A stretch of DNA of 64,000 nucleotides from Paenibacillus qinlingensis (GCF_013204845.1 NZ_JABMKY010000009.1:226224-290223), one strand, 5' to 3'. Numbered from the stretch's first letter, positions 1 to 10,018 are shown. The notes: a model not told the origin generated them from the letters alone. Made by a program: numbers and translations.

Positions 1-230
1 ATTACATCAGCATGTTGTTTCGGAAAGAGATGGGACTAACTTTCCTTCACTACTTGCATACCTTTCGACTTACCAAAGCCAAACAAATCATGCAAGAGAA
101 TCCGGAATGGCCGATTAACACGATTGCGGAGCTAGTTGGTTACGAAAACCCACGACATTTTTTCAAGGTATTTAAAAAATTCGAGAATATTACACCTGGG
201 CAATACAGGCTTGAAAGTTCTTCTTTTTGA
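1..230 (+). CDS. AraC-family regulator, C-terminal fragment (5' end outside window)
   Basis: Only the last 75 or so residues are visible; the reading frame is open from base 3 and runs off the left edge, so the ATG at position 12 is internal and not a start. The residues form the end of an AraC/XylS double helix-turn-helix: YISMLFRKEMG is the end of the first helix-turn-helix, FRLTKAKQIM the linker helix, and the second helix-turn-helix contains IAELVGYENPRHFFKVFKKF followed by the typical ITPGQYR ending. The N-terminal half, which would show whether it is a response regulator, membrane-bound or cupin-type, is not in the window. It faces the converging 320-10018 gene set across a hairpin. Confidence 0.85.
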   Translation, partial: YISMLFRKEMGLTFLHYLHTFRLTKAKQIMQENPEWPINTIAELVGYENPRHFFKVFKKFENITPGQYRLESSSF

Positions 231-267
231 AGTTCGGTTCGACCTAAGCTCCCCGATTCAATGAAAA

Positions 268-296
268 GGGGACAGATCTTAACTGAATCTGTCCCC
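268..296 (-). terminator. Intrinsic terminator between converging genes
   Basis: A perfect 10-bp inverted repeat, GGGGACAGAT (268-277) and ATCTGTCCCC (287-296), closes a 9-nt loop. On the minus strand it is followed by TTTT, so it ends the transcript leaving the GH43 gene. On the plus strand it may also stop the AraC-type gene. Confidence 0.8.
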
Positions 297-319
297 TGCC
301 ATTTGTCCAAACTATTCAT

Positions 320-1216
320 TTACACGCCAAGCACCCTTAACTTCCCCTCAACCTCTTCGATTACCAGAAAAAGTGGACGCTCATTCGGCGTCTGATTCGG
401 CGTGTGGACAGCCAACATCAAGCTTCCATCAAATGCATGGAACAGCATCCCGTGCCCGCCATCGCTCCGAAAGAGTGCTTCCTCCTCCTGCACCCACGGG
501 CCAAGCACGGTCCCTGAGACCGACTTAGCGACACCTAATGCATATGTGTTGTTGATAAAACTTGCCCACAACATCAATAACACGCCTGCATCTGTTCGAT
601 ACAGCGATGGCCCATCGGTCACATAGTTGTCTTGCCCTGGATAACGAGCATGCTGAAACGCCGTTGGCCATGAAGCTTGCGAAGCGGAAAAGAGCACATC
701 GGGCTCACCGATCGTCCCCTTCAGATCCCTAGTCAATCTTACAGCGCAAACTTGACCATCCGCTACCTGCTGCCATTCACGGCAAAATACGATCCACGGC
801 ATTCCCTCTTCATCTATGAACAATGTCCCATCCAGCGAGCACCAATCCTTCGGCGTGACTGGCCCCTCACTATGCGGCGTAAAAGGTCCTAGCAGACTGT
901 CGCTTACCAGCACCGCTGTTCCCAGCAAATCATTGTCCTTCCGACGGAAGGTCGCAAACATATAATAGCGGTCCTCGTACTTATGCACCTCAGGTGCCCA
1001 GAAATTGTTCTCGGCATAGAAATCTGCCCCAGGTCTAAACACAGCATACGGGCCTTCCCACTCCAGCAGGTCTCGTCCTACATAGACATTAAATCCAGTC
1101 CCTTTACCCCAAATATTCGTATCGGTACTGCCGAACAGATAATACTGTCCCTCCTGGGCAACGGGTACAACAAAGGGATCACGGATCTGTAAGTTACTAT
1201 TTTTTATCATCGCCAT
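320..1216 (-). CDS. Glycoside hydrolase family 43-like enzyme
   Basis: A 298-residue protein with a five-bladed beta-propeller GH43 pattern and no signal peptide, so it probably acts on imported oligosaccharides in the cytoplasm. The IRDPFVV motif gives the likely general base Asp13, and SLDGTLF gives Asp129, the position of the pKa-modulating aspartate. The site where GH43 enzymes usually carry an EGP general-acid motif reads TDGPSLYR, with Asp201 instead of Glu. GGHGM near residue 253 fits the family's active-site histidine. GH43 members are mostly arabinosidases, xylosidases or galactosidases; the specificity here is unknown. The ATG at 1216 has GGAGG 9 nt upstream. It is the last gene of the set starting at 10018 and follows the preceding hydrolase after 17 nt. 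Confidence 0.82.
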   Translation of the reverse strand: MAMIKNSNLQIRDPFVVPVAQEGQYYLFGSTDTNIWGKGTGFNVYVGRDLLEWEGPYAVFRPGADFYAENNFWAPEVHKYEDRYYMFATFRRKDNDLLGTAVLVSDSLLGPFTPHSEGPVTPKDWCSLDGTLFIDEEGMPWIVFCREWQQVADGQVCAVRLTRDLKGTIGEPDVLFSASQASWPTAFQHARYPGQDNYVTDGPSLYRTDAGVLLMLWASFINNTYALGVAKSVSGTVLGPWVQEEEALFRSDGGHGMLFHAFDGSLMLAVHTPNQTPNERPLFLVIEEVEGKLRVLGV

Positions 1217-1233
1217 ACCTACTTACCTCCCTA

Positions 1234-2889
1234 TTACCGATATGTTGGATAAATAACACCTAAATCGCGCACACTACTAAATTGCCCATTCAACAAATCT
1301 ACTTGCTCATTACCTTTCACAACCAACGGAAACTCTTGACCCTCATACCGAACTGTCCCCTCAATGGTGCGAACGCTCATCCCAATGATGGCTTTCAGGT
1401 TGCCTTTACGGTCCGTCACAGCCCTTGTCCCGAAGGGGAGCTGCAAATATGCCTCTCCATTGCGATATACCGTTCCACCGTCTCTCGTTGTGACGAATTC
1501 GAATGAGACACCGTCGACGATCCGACTGTAACCTGTTTCCGCAGCCATAACCTCGCCATGATCCTGTGGATACGGTACCAGAGCCGTGAACCAAAGCTCT
1601 CCATCCGGTCTTGGCACAATGCCACACATTCGCTCGACGAAATCTAGCAGGCATAGAATTGCTGGTGAATAAGATTCTGTATAACCCTCTTTTCCTGTCC
1701 AAGGACTTACCGTTTGGGCAAACCGCGTCATCTGCGCCAAAGCTGTCACAATGGGGTTCAGGACCCAAGTCAGCTCCACATAGCGATGATGATGCTCGAA
1801 GGCGTGCGGTGTACGGATCAGGCTCAAGAAATTCGACGTACCAGCCCATGTATTGTAACTCGAGAACGGATCGAAGCGCGGATCGTCCATTGCAACGGAA
1901 GTAAACGGATATTTTGCGAAAAACTTGCTTGTATTGAGTAAATACTTCCTTAGCGAAGCAGCGAAGAATTCGCCATCGCCTACCTCACAGGCTAGCACAC
2001 GCAACAAGACGTCAGACTGAACGCGAACCCATTCGTCATTCCGATCTACATCATAGAAGAAGGAATCTTCTTCATCAAAGCAATGCGCGAACAAGCTATT
2101 CAAGCTTATCTCTGCCCTTGCATGCCACTCCCCCGCCGCCTGCTCATCCCCAAGCTCCTGCGCCATACGAGATAGATAAAGACGCTGACAGTACACATTC
2201 GCCGTCAAATCCGGCGCTAAAAACGGCAAAGTCGGTGAATCCGGGTTATACTGCCGAGCATCGTCCAGATGAGCGGAATCCGGCACATGCCAGAAACGCG
2301 GGGACAAGTCGTGTCCCGTATCGAACGTACAAAATGCCTCGACGCAACCTGTTTGACGTGTATCGCGATACGTTGCAAGCCATTCGTCATGTCGTACCAT
2401 GGCCTCATACATTTTCCGCAAAAACGATTGGTTGCGACCGTTCAACACATAATGGTTCCACACACTTCTCGCCAGCGGTGTCACCATTTGAATCTGCCGA
2501 TAAGCAGGGCCATTCTCTGTCACTTTATAAGGCAGTTGTCCGTCTTCCTTCTGGTAATCTGCGAACAATTGAAAAGTATCCTCCGACACCTTCGGCATGA
2601 AACGCGACAACAATTCATTGTTGATCGTTCCCGTGCTTTCCATCCAGCAACCTAGATAAATCCCGCCCTCATGCAGCACAGGCGCGTCCCCCATCGTAGG
2701 TACGATGCAATCGAACAGCTTGCTTAGCCCACTGTAATACGTTTCCTCCAAACGTCCGCCTATCGAAGCGAACTTCACACCCGCATCAAGCCACTCGCTT
2801 AACACAACACGATCTGTTGCTTTTTTCAGCTGACCTAACTGCGCCTCCACAGAGATTCCACGAAGCCGATTTATCATGTTCTCACTCAT
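1234..2889 (-). CDS. (alpha/alpha)6-barrel glycoside hydrolase, GH63/MGH1-like
   Basis: A 551-residue protein without a signal peptide. Helix-rich repeats with aromatic and acidic motifs (GCWMESTG, YNTWAGTSNF, EGYTESYSP) look like the alpha,alpha-toroid fold of GH63, trehalase-like and mannosylglycerate hydrolase-like enzymes, and a short beta-rich tail (about 450-551) follows. I recognise the fold class but not an exact family, so the substrate is unknown. It lies 51 nt behind the second permease and 17 nt ahead of the GH43 gene, which suggests cytoplasmic processing of a sugar taken up by the adjacent transporter. The start at 2889 is preceded by AAAGGGGAC. Long antisense reading frames inside it are shadows of its codon pattern. 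Confidence 0.65.
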   Translation of the reverse strand: MSENMINRLRGISVEAQLGQLKKATDRVVLSEWLDAGVKFASIGGRLEETYYSGLSKLFDCIVPTMGDAPVLHEGGIYLGCWMESTGTINNELLSRFMPKVSEDTFQLFADYQKEDGQLPYKVTENGPAYRQIQMVTPLARSVWNHYVLNGRNQSFLRKMYEAMVRHDEWLATYRDTRQTGCVEAFCTFDTGHDLSPRFWHVPDSAHLDDARQYNPDSPTLPFLAPDLTANVYCQRLYLSRMAQELGDEQAAGEWHARAEISLNSLFAHCFDEEDSFFYDVDRNDEWVRVQSDVLLRVLACEVGDGEFFAASLRKYLLNTSKFFAKYPFTSVAMDDPRFDPFSSYNTWAGTSNFLSLIRTPHAFEHHHRYVELTWVLNPIVTALAQMTRFAQTVSPWTGKEGYTESYSPAILCLLDFVERMCGIVPRPDGELWFTALVPYPQDHGEVMAAETGYSRIVDGVSFEFVTTRDGGTVYRNGEAYLQLPFGTRAVTDRKGNLKAIIGMSVRTIEGTVRYEGQEFPLVVKGNEQVDLLNGQFSSVRDLGVIYPTYR

Positions 2890-2940
2890 ACGAATAGTCC
2901 CCTTTATTAAGAAATGGACTGCCTGGGGCAGCCCACTCTG

Positions 2941-3819
2941 TTATCCTTTCACACTGCCCATGACTAGGCCTTTCATGAAATACTTCTGTAAGAATGGATA
3001 AAAGATCAATATCGGCAATGCCGCTAAGAAAACTTGCGCCGCTTTGAATGTGCGGTCGGATACCTCTGACATGTACAACTCCGTAGAAGAAAGCGTACTG
3101 GAGTCAGGATTAACAATAATCGTTTGCAAATAACTCTGAAGCGGATAATTTGAAGGCGAATTCATATAAATTAGACCGTCAAACCACGAATTCCAATGCA
3201 TGACCACCGTAAATAACGTGATTGTTGCCAAGGCAGGCTTTGACAAAGGAATATACATGCTCCATAGCACCTTCCAGTGGCCCGCTCCATCAATGTACGC
3301 AGCTTCTTCAATTTCCTTCGGTAAATTTCGGAAGAAGTTTAACAGCAAAATCATATTAAAAACATGCACGGCTCCGGGAAGTACTAACGCCCAAATGGTA
3401 TCGAGCAATCCGAGAGCTTTCATCGTCATATAACTAGGAATCAATCCGCCATGGAATAGCATCGTGATGATAAAGAACCACGCGTATACGTTCCTTGCAC
3501 GAAGCGTCGTTGTTTCTTTGGATAGCGGATAGGCAATTAAGATCGTAACCACCATATTAATTGCATAGCCGAGCACGACTCTTTGAACAGATACATATAA
3601 ACCTTCAATAAATTCCTTCTTCGTTAAAGCATGTTTATACGAGGCAATGGTGAAATCCACCGGCCAGAGCTTAACGAAACCACCTGCCGCAGCACTGCTA
3701 GAGCTGAAAGAGACAGCCAATACGTTAATCAACGGCAATAGACACAGGAATGCGATTAAACCCAACACGATATAGTTAACTAACAGAAATACTTTTCTGC
3801 TCGTTGTCACTTTCTGCAT
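2941..3819 (-). CDS. Carbohydrate ABC transporter permease, YtcP/LplC type
   Basis: A 292-residue integral membrane protein with about six predicted transmembrane segments. The cytoplasmic-loop EAA signature that docks the ATPase is clear: EEAAYIDGAG at residues 171-180, followed by IPLSKP. The C-terminus QKYFMKGLVMGSVKG is the usual ending of this subfamily. It follows the LplB-type partner by 17 nt and forms the membrane channel with it, served by the lipoprotein encoded at 4839-6503. The start is preceded by GAGGGGGAAAGG. No ATPase gene accompanies it. Confidence 0.92.
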   Translation of the reverse strand: MQKVTTSRKVFLLVNYIVLGLIAFLCLLPLINVLAVSFSSSSAAAGGFVKLWPVDFTIASYKHALTKKEFIEGLYVSVQRVVLGYAINMVVTILIAYPLSKETTTLRARNVYAWFFIITMLFHGGLIPSYMTMKALGLLDTIWALVLPGAVHVFNMILLLNFFRNLPKEIEEAAYIDGAGHWKVLWSMYIPLSKPALATITLFTVVMHWNSWFDGLIYMNSPSNYPLQSYLQTIIVNPDSSTLSSTELYMSEVSDRTFKAAQVFLAALPILIFYPFLQKYFMKGLVMGSVKG

Positions 3820-3836
3820 AACCTTTCCCCCTCACA

Positions 3837-4730
3837 TTAGAATATCCGATAACCCGTATACCGATTGGCAAGCTTATTCGAAATCACAATCAAGATGAAA
3901 GCAATAACGGATTTGAACAATCCTACCGCCGTCGCTACGCCATATTGCGCATCCACTAAGCCGATTCGGTAAACCATCGTATCAATAATATCTCCTGTGC
4001 TATATACCATCGGACTATACAGATTGAACACCTGATCGAAACCAGCGTTCAGCACATTCCCTAAGCTTAGGACAGTCATCAGCGTGACAATAGGCAGCAT
4101 GCCGGGGATTGTAACGTGGAGTGTCTGCTTCCAACGGTTCGCTCCATCCACAACCGCAGCTTCATACAAGGACTGATCAATGGCTGTGAGTGCAGCTAAA
4201 TAAACGATTGTACTATATCCGAATTCCTTCCAAGTGTCTGATGCGACAAGTGTAAAAGGGAACCAGTTTTCGTTGCCAAGGAAAAAAATAGGTTGGATGC
4301 CAAGAAGGCCAAGCATCTGATTCACAATGCCGCCTGAAGGCGAAAGAATATCAATTAATATGCCTCCTAGAATGACCCAGGATAGAAAATAAGGGAAATA
4401 AATGATTGTTTGAATCGTACGTTTGAAAGCTGTGCTTATAACCTCATTTAATAAAAGAGCAAATATAACAGGTACAATTAAGTGTACGAGTATCTTCATG
4501 ACTGCAATGAAAACCGTATTCCACACAACGCCGCCGAAATTAGGCATCTCTAACATATAGCGAAAATTATCGAGCCCGATCCATTTGGAATGGAAAATCC
4601 CTTTGGATGGTACAAATTTCTGGAAAGCAATAACGATCCCTGCAATCGGGACATAGCTAAAAATAATCGTAAGAATAACACCGGGTAATAGCATAAGATG
4701 CAAAGGAATTTCCTGCAGTTTTTTATTCAT
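3837..4730 (-). CDS. Carbohydrate ABC transporter permease, LplB type
   Basis: A 297-residue multispanning protein, first of the permease pair. The SYVPIAGIVIAFQKF stretch near residues 25-39 and the docking loop YEAAVVDGANRWKQ (189-202) are characteristic of LplB-type polysaccharide permeases. It sits 108 nt downstream of the binding-protein gene and 17 nt upstream of the YtcP-type partner. GAGGAG lies 11 nt before the ATG. Its substrate is probably the oligosaccharide hydrolysed by the two downstream enzymes, which is an inference from gene order. Confidence 0.92.
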   Translation of the reverse strand: MNKKLQEIPLHLMLLPGVILTIIFSYVPIAGIVIAFQKFVPSKGIFHSKWIGLDNFRYMLEMPNFGGVVWNTVFIAVMKILVHLIVPVIFALLLNEVISTAFKRTIQTIIYFPYFLSWVILGGILIDILSPSGGIVNQMLGLLGIQPIFFLGNENWFPFTLVASDTWKEFGYSTIVYLAALTAIDQSLYEAAVVDGANRWKQTLHVTIPGMLPIVTLMTVLSLGNVLNAGFDQVFNLYSPMVYSTGDIIDTMVYRIGLVDAQYGVATAVGLFKSVIAFILIVISNKLANRYTGYRIF

Positions 4731-4838
4731 TTCCGTTTATACTCCTCTCCGTTTGCATGCATGGACAAATAACGAAGGGGAAAGCAGTGTACGACCGCTT
4801 CCCCCTAAGCTCCAATCTCGTATTAAGCCGTCAACTTC

Positions 4839-6503
4839 TTATTTACTTTTTGCATACCATTCGTTGACTTCCTTCGTAATCTGTTCGCCACCAAGCTTCT
4901 TCCAGTCGAGGGCGAATTTATCAAACGTATCGATGGATTGGCCCATAATAATCTTCGTAAATACTTCCTCTTCCAACTTCAGAAGTGAAGCATTCTTTTC
5001 AACCATCGTAGGTGTTGCTGCTCCATAGAAAGCATCTAACATATAGTTATCGTCTTTCACGTACTTGCTGATCACGTCGAAACTGCTCGGCGTACCGAAT
5101 ACGCGCTCTGTACCCCAATTCGCATTGTTCCCTTTGCGGAAGTCTACAATTTTGTCGTAGTAGCCCTTCTCTTCCGTCGTCAGTTTGGACGCATCGTTCG
5201 AAGCAATCGCACTCAGCGTATTGTTATGTGCGCTCAAGTTTTTGTTCGCTGGTTCTGGATTCATCAGGCTATAGAGATAGACAGGGACATTCGTAGGGGA
5301 GAAGCTCATCTCTGGTTTTATCTTTTTACTCTCGTCATAGCCATCCATCGCGAAATTGAGAAGCTTGATAATCGCTTCTGGATTCTTGCTCTTCTTGCTA
5401 ACTGCGTAATACCTTTGAATCGGCATTTTACCGATTGGGGTTGCTATCTTATCGTCAACAGACACCAGCGGAATCGCTTTCCAATCTGCTTTCGGATCGT
5501 TATCAATGTTTTTCTGAATGATTGACAATGGCGCAGACATGCTGCCGTAGAAGATACCGACTTTGCCGCCGACAACGGATTCAGTTACCTTCGCTCTGTC
5601 TTTAACACCGAATTCTTTATCGAGCAAGCCTTGTGCGTACATATCCTGAAGTTGTTTCAATGCCGTTTTCACTTCTGGTTGAATACTTCCATAGACAAGT
5701 TGCTTACCGGATGCATCCTTTACCCATTTCCCCGCATACGCATGAAAACCAGAGAAGAAGCCCGTCGTTCCGAAATGCGTATCCGCTAAGAACGACTTCG
5801 TGAAAGCCATCCCGAAGGTATCATCTTTGCCGTTGCCGTCTGGATCCTTCTTCGTGAATGCCTCAGCAACCGCCAGAACTTCCTTCATGGACTTCGGCTC
5901 CGAAAGTCCTAGCTTCGTTAACCAATCCGCCCGAACATACAGGAGCGGTAAACCGTCGATGGCCGACGATGTTTGTGGAATCGCCATCAGCTTGCCACCA
6001 ATTTTGGCTGTATCAAACGCCTTCTGATCCTGCTGCAGAATACTCTTCGCCATCGGTGAGGCATACTTGTCATACAGCTCTGTCAAGTCATAGAGCATAT
6101 CATTATCAGCCAAATCTGTGAGTTGCTTGTTTTTCAGCCACATGACATCTGGTAGATCCCCGGCAGCAATCGCGACATTCAACTTTTGATCGAATTGCTC
6201 AACAGGCACGGTCCATTGATATTTCAAGTTGATGTTCAGGTCATTTTGATAAGCCTTGGTATAAATATTATTCTCGATCGTGTCGCCATTTTCATACTTA
6301 TACGTCGCTTCTGTGTAGCGCCAAGCTGAGATGTCCACTGGTTTCTCATACTTCGCCATTAAATTCGCGTTCGTGGTTGCAGAAGCATTAGGTGTCGCTG
6401 TTGCACTACTATCTTTGGATCCCTCTGAGCTACAAGCCGAGAGCACCAATAGTCCTGCCGCCGAGAGAATAACCGCCGTTTTCGCTTTATCTCTTTGTCT
6501 CAT
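4839..6503 (-). CDS. Extracellular sugar-binding lipoprotein, LplA type
   Basis: A 554-residue solute-binding lipoprotein. The signal peptide ends in the lipobox LSAC (Cys24), so the mature protein should be anchored on the outer face of the membrane, followed by a Ser/Thr/Ala-rich linker. A DPDGNGKDDTFG loop resembles the EF-hand-like calcium site seen in this family. The ATG at 6503 is preceded by GGGGAGG at 5 nt. It follows the response regulator gene after a 107-nt gap and precedes the two permeases, so it is the capture component of this importer. Confidence 0.92.
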   Translation of the reverse strand: MRQRDKAKTAVILSAAGLLVLSACSSEGSKDSSATATPNASATTNANLMAKYEKPVDISAWRYTEATYKYENGDTIENNIYTKAYQNDLNINLKYQWTVPVEQFDQKLNVAIAAGDLPDVMWLKNKQLTDLADNDMLYDLTELYDKYASPMAKSILQQDQKAFDTAKIGGKLMAIPQTSSAIDGLPLLYVRADWLTKLGLSEPKSMKEVLAVAEAFTKKDPDGNGKDDTFGMAFTKSFLADTHFGTTGFFSGFHAYAGKWVKDASGKQLVYGSIQPEVKTALKQLQDMYAQGLLDKEFGVKDRAKVTESVVGGKVGIFYGSMSAPLSIIQKNIDNDPKADWKAIPLVSVDDKIATPIGKMPIQRYYAVSKKSKNPEAIIKLLNFAMDGYDESKKIKPEMSFSPTNVPVYLYSLMNPEPANKNLSAHNNTLSAIASNDASKLTTEEKGYYDKIVDFRKGNNANWGTERVFGTPSSFDVISKYVKDDNYMLDAFYGAATPTMVEKNASLLKLEEEVFTKIIMGQSIDTFDKFALDWKKLGGEQITKEVNEWYAKSK

Positions 6504-6610
6504 GTGAACCTCCCCGAATGATCTGAATATACTAGAGTTGCTACATCTCTAATGGTAATGCGCAATCAATCGGCATTCAATATTCATGTCTTTACATTTG
6601 AATCACTTGT

Positions 6611-8275
6611 TTACTTGTTGAATATCGAGGTCCGATACTCCAGAGGAGTCATATGTGTAATCTTGCGAAAATATCTCGTAAAGTTCGTCGCTGTTCCATA
6701 ACCGACTTGCTCAGCGACTTCTTGAATTTTAATATTCGGATTCTCTAGAAGACTCTTCGCTCTTGTCATACGTGTCGAAGAAATATAATCGGATAAATTG
6801 CTTCCTGTTACCTGTTTAAATAAACGTGATAAATAAGACGGATTAAAATACACTAATTCCGCTAATTTCACCAGCGAAACTTCATCTGGATTATGAAGAT
6901 TTTCCTTAATATGCTTCTGAATCAAGGAAATAATCGCATTCGCCCTACGCTCTTCCTCTTGATTCTGAAGATTGAACAGAATGTCTTCCACACGGGCTAG
7001 ATACTCAAAAGCCATCGCCCAAGACTCATGCTCTCCCGGCTGCATGAGCTTATGCAAACCGATTTTGGTTGCAACCGTCTCAACCAAATTCCAACGATTC
7101 ATATAGGATAAGAAGACCAAGCCGATGGAATAATAAAGTTCTTGTGCAGGAACATCATGCATACTATCGATCTCCTTCAGCGAATCGGCACAAGCAAGCA
7201 GCGTCTTGCTGAACTCCATCCGTTGCCCATGTTCTAATTGATCAGCGAGCTGCTCCAATTTAGCATGGCGGATCTGCGATTTCTCCCGGTGGCTGCTGTC
7301 AGACTGCTGTAGCTCTTGCTCCACCATTTGCTTGTCCAGCAGGAGCATCCCACTGCCCTGACCAATACGATAATTCATCAACATCGTTAATGTCGCGAAC
7401 CGTTCTGCTGCATCGGCCCACGCCACCGTACTGTCATCCAATACAAAGGACAATAACTCACCGACAGACTCCCGACAGGCCGCCTGCACCAACTCCAGAT
7501 TTCCTTTTACGAAGGTCAGCGTTCGCTCCCATCCCTCTTTATCCAAATTATCCTTGAGTGGCTGAATCAGCCAAATCAGATCCATATGCTCATTCACAGT
7601 ATCGACAAAAGACACATGCGAAGACAAATACTGTTCGGCGATCATCTTGATCCTATATAACTGCTTAGACTTTTCCGAATAGGTTGTTCTGCTAGATAAG
7701 CTGTTAATTCTTCCAAGCATAATGAGAATAGGCTTATCCGCTTTCAACGATATCGCTAATTCGTCAAATTGCGCTTGGTGAATCTCCATCACGTCGAGCT
7801 GTTCATTCAGAATCCGCTTCACATATTCGTTCTGAAGCATCCCGCGCATGTTATCTAATTGCTCTTGGGCTATTTTCAGCAAGGACTGCGCCCGCAGCTC
7901 CGTTTCAATTTCAGACACTGCATGCTCCACCATCTGAATCACTTTCTCGTATCCTTCAGTTTTCAGTAAATAGCTTACCTTCTCATACTGAATAGCCGAA
8001 TAAATATAGGAAAATTCATTATATCCTGTGAGAAAAATAACCCGGCATTGCGGCCATCTCTCGCGAATTTTCTCTAAGAGCTGCAAGCCATCCAGTCCAG
8101 GCATACGAATGTCAGTGAGCACAATATCGAAGCGCGTCCGATCGAATTGCCGAACGGCTTCCATGCCCGAGTAGGCTTTATACACATCTAACTCCAACTG
8201 TGGAATGGTCTGAAGCACTTCATATAACCCGTCTGCAATAATCATTTCATCGTCTACAACCAGTACTCTGTACAT
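6611..8275 (-). CDS. YesN-like response regulator with AraC DNA-binding domain
   Basis: A 554-residue protein. The receiver domain covers residues 1-120 with acidic pair Asp9/Asp10 (VVDDE), phosphoacceptor Asp55 (LTDIRMP), Thr83 and Lys105. A long middle region of unassigned function follows, then a double helix-turn-helix at about 445-554 (NPSYLSRLFKQVTG and VAEQVGYGTATNF) ending in TPLEYR. It begins on the base after the kinase stop codon, with the GGAGG site inside the kinase's 3' end, so translation of the pair is probably coupled. It likely activates the downstream transport and hydrolase genes on phosphorylation. Confidence 0.93.
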   Translation of the reverse strand: MYRVLVVDDEMIIADGLYEVLQTIPQLELDVYKAYSGMEAVRQFDRTRFDIVLTDIRMPGLDGLQLLEKIRERWPQCRVIFLTGYNEFSYIYSAIQYEKVSYLLKTEGYEKVIQMVEHAVSEIETELRAQSLLKIAQEQLDNMRGMLQNEYVKRILNEQLDVMEIHQAQFDELAISLKADKPILIMLGRINSLSSRTTYSEKSKQLYRIKMIAEQYLSSHVSFVDTVNEHMDLIWLIQPLKDNLDKEGWERTLTFVKGNLELVQAACRESVGELLSFVLDDSTVAWADAAERFATLTMLMNYRIGQGSGMLLLDKQMVEQELQQSDSSHREKSQIRHAKLEQLADQLEHGQRMEFSKTLLACADSLKEIDSMHDVPAQELYYSIGLVFLSYMNRWNLVETVATKIGLHKLMQPGEHESWAMAFEYLARVEDILFNLQNQEEERRANAIISLIQKHIKENLHNPDEVSLVKLAELVYFNPSYLSRLFKQVTGSNLSDYISSTRMTRAKSLLENPNIKIQEVAEQVGYGTATNFTRYFRKITHMTPLEYRTSIFNK

Positions 8276-10018
8276 TTAAACGCCTCCGTTCTTGTGATCA
8301 ATCACAATCGTCGCCTTCATACCGCCCCATTCACTGCGCTCCACCAATAAACCGCTTGTATGACCAAACTTCAAACGTATTCGTTGGTGAATATTCAAAA
8401 TACCCGTCATCTCCAACCCTTCTTGATTGGATAATGCCTCCTTAAGCGACGCAATTCGCTCTCCATCCAGCTCCTCGCCATTATCCTCAACGATCATCTG
8501 AATCTCATTCCCTGCCTTTAGGAGCCGAACTCGCAAAATGCCTTTCTCTGGCTTCCGCTCTAGACCGTGTTCAAATGCATTCTCAATGATTGGCTGTAAA
8601 ATTAACCTCGGCACCATGACGTGTCCGATATTTTCAGGCAAGTCGTCGAATTCGACCCGAAGCCGATTCGAAAATCGCATCGTTTGAATTTCCGCATATA
8701 CTTTGGCGTGATTGACTTCTTTCCAGAGCGGCACCTCATCTGAGCTATTGCGTGTGACGAATTGAAAATACTCACCCAACTGATTCGTAAATTGCTCGAG
8801 ATTCTCATAATCACCAAGGCGTGCCATCGTACTCAGGATAAACAGGTTATTGTAAAGAAAGTGCGGGTTAATCTGTGATTGAAGCTGCTTCAATTCTGCT
8901 TTTTGAGTTAAAATCTGCTGTTTATACACTTGGTCAATTAAGGATTTCAAATTGCCTAGCATCACATTAAACCGCTTATAAATGTACTGGAATTCATCAT
9001 TAATTGCATGCTCGATGCGAACATCGAAATCGCCATGCTCGATTTTCCGGAAAGCTTTGACAAGCTTATCCAGCGGTTTATGAATGTATTTATACACATA
9101 TAACGAATAAATAACAATAATAACTAGGGCTACGGCTGCTAATAATAGAAACCAACTCCGATACTTCTGAAGCGGTTGAAAGACTGCGTTTTCCGGCACA
9201 TATTTGCTCAATACGGCGCCAAAAAAGTCAGATGACGTATACACAGCCAAATAATGCTTGTCATGAATGACAAGTTTCTGTGCATTGCCAATATTCGCGT
9301 TATTGGACATATGGGCAGAGATTTGCTTATCGAATGCCGCATCGTGACTGGTTGTAATAACAAACTGTGAGCTATTGAAAATTAATCCCTCATCAGGGGA
9401 GTTAATCATTAATTTCAAATGCTCCTCCAGCTTCTCCTTCGACAACTCGATGGCCACAATGAAGAGCGGACCTCTTTTACTGCTAGGCATAGAAAAGGGA
9501 TATACAGCGCTAAGATACATGCTGCCATCCACATTCATAACCTGCGAATCCAGTGTTAATGGAATATTCCTCAACTTTTCAAAATCTTGCTGGTTAAATG
9601 AGGATATGGTCAGCGCTGAAACGTTTTTTTGAATAGCAGGGATGTAAGCGTACACATCTTTGATATACGTCGAACTGTTGCGAATGGCATTAAGTCGCTG
9701 CTGAAGTCGTAGAATGCTTTGCATTTTCTCGATATCATTCAACGAATCTGGAATAGCTCCTAATGCATTTAAATTATCATCGCTCAACACATCGTACTGC
9801 AACGTTTGAATGCGTTTGAACTCCTCTTCCAACCCGCTGAAATACCCCGATACCTGCGAGATCATGGATTTGGATATTTCATCCTGTAACGTTCGAATCC
9901 CCCAATTATAAATAATCATACTGAGGATATAGAGTGGTAACAGAATGCAAATAAACGAAAGAATCAATCTTCTAAGTGCATTCTTCTTCCAAGGATGCCT
10001 CGTTAGATTCAGATTCAT
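8276..10018 (-). CDS. YesM-like sensor histidine kinase
   Basis: A 580-residue membrane kinase. The first transmembrane helix is at about 17-38 and an extracellular sensing region (possibly double-Cache) spans about 40-285. The second helix is at 288-310, followed by a HAMP-like segment and the His_kinase motif SQINPHFLYNN with phosphorylatable His386. The N box is LILQPIIENAFEHGLE (about 473-488), followed by an ATPase G box. It forms an operon with the adjoining response regulator. AAGGGGG lies 6 nt before the ATG. The signal is probably a sugar or a sugar-loaded binding protein, as inferred from the locus. Confidence 0.93.
   Translation of the reverse strand: MNLNLTRHPWKKNALRRLILSFICILLPLYILSMIIYNWGIRTLQDEISKSMISQVSGYFSGLEEEFKRIQTLQYDVLSDDNLNALGAIPDSLNDIEKMQSILRLQQRLNAIRNSSTYIKDVYAYIPAIQKNVSALTISSFNQQDFEKLRNIPLTLDSQVMNVDGSMYLSAVYPFSMPSSKRGPLFIVAIELSKEKLEEHLKLMINSPDEGLIFNSSQFVITTSHDAAFDKQISAHMSNNANIGNAQKLVIHDKHYLAVYTSSDFFGAVLSKYVPENAVFQPLQKYRSWFLLLAAVALVIIVIYSLYVYKYIHKPLDKLVKAFRKIEHGDFDVRIEHAINDEFQYIYKRFNVMLGNLKSLIDQVYKQQILTQKAELKQLQSQINPHFLYNNLFILSTMARLGDYENLEQFTNQLGEYFQFVTRNSSDEVPLWKEVNHAKVYAEIQTMRFSNRLRVEFDDLPENIGHVMVPRLILQPIIENAFEHGLERKPEKGILRVRLLKAGNEIQMIVEDNGEELDGERIASLKEALSNQEGLEMTGILNIHQRIRLKFGHTSGLLVERSEWGGMKATIVIDHKNGGV

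Noticed and set aside
2118..2655. Plus-strand frames of 128-160 residues inside the barrel hydrolase
   Set aside because: They are shadows of the codon pattern of the minus-strand gene.
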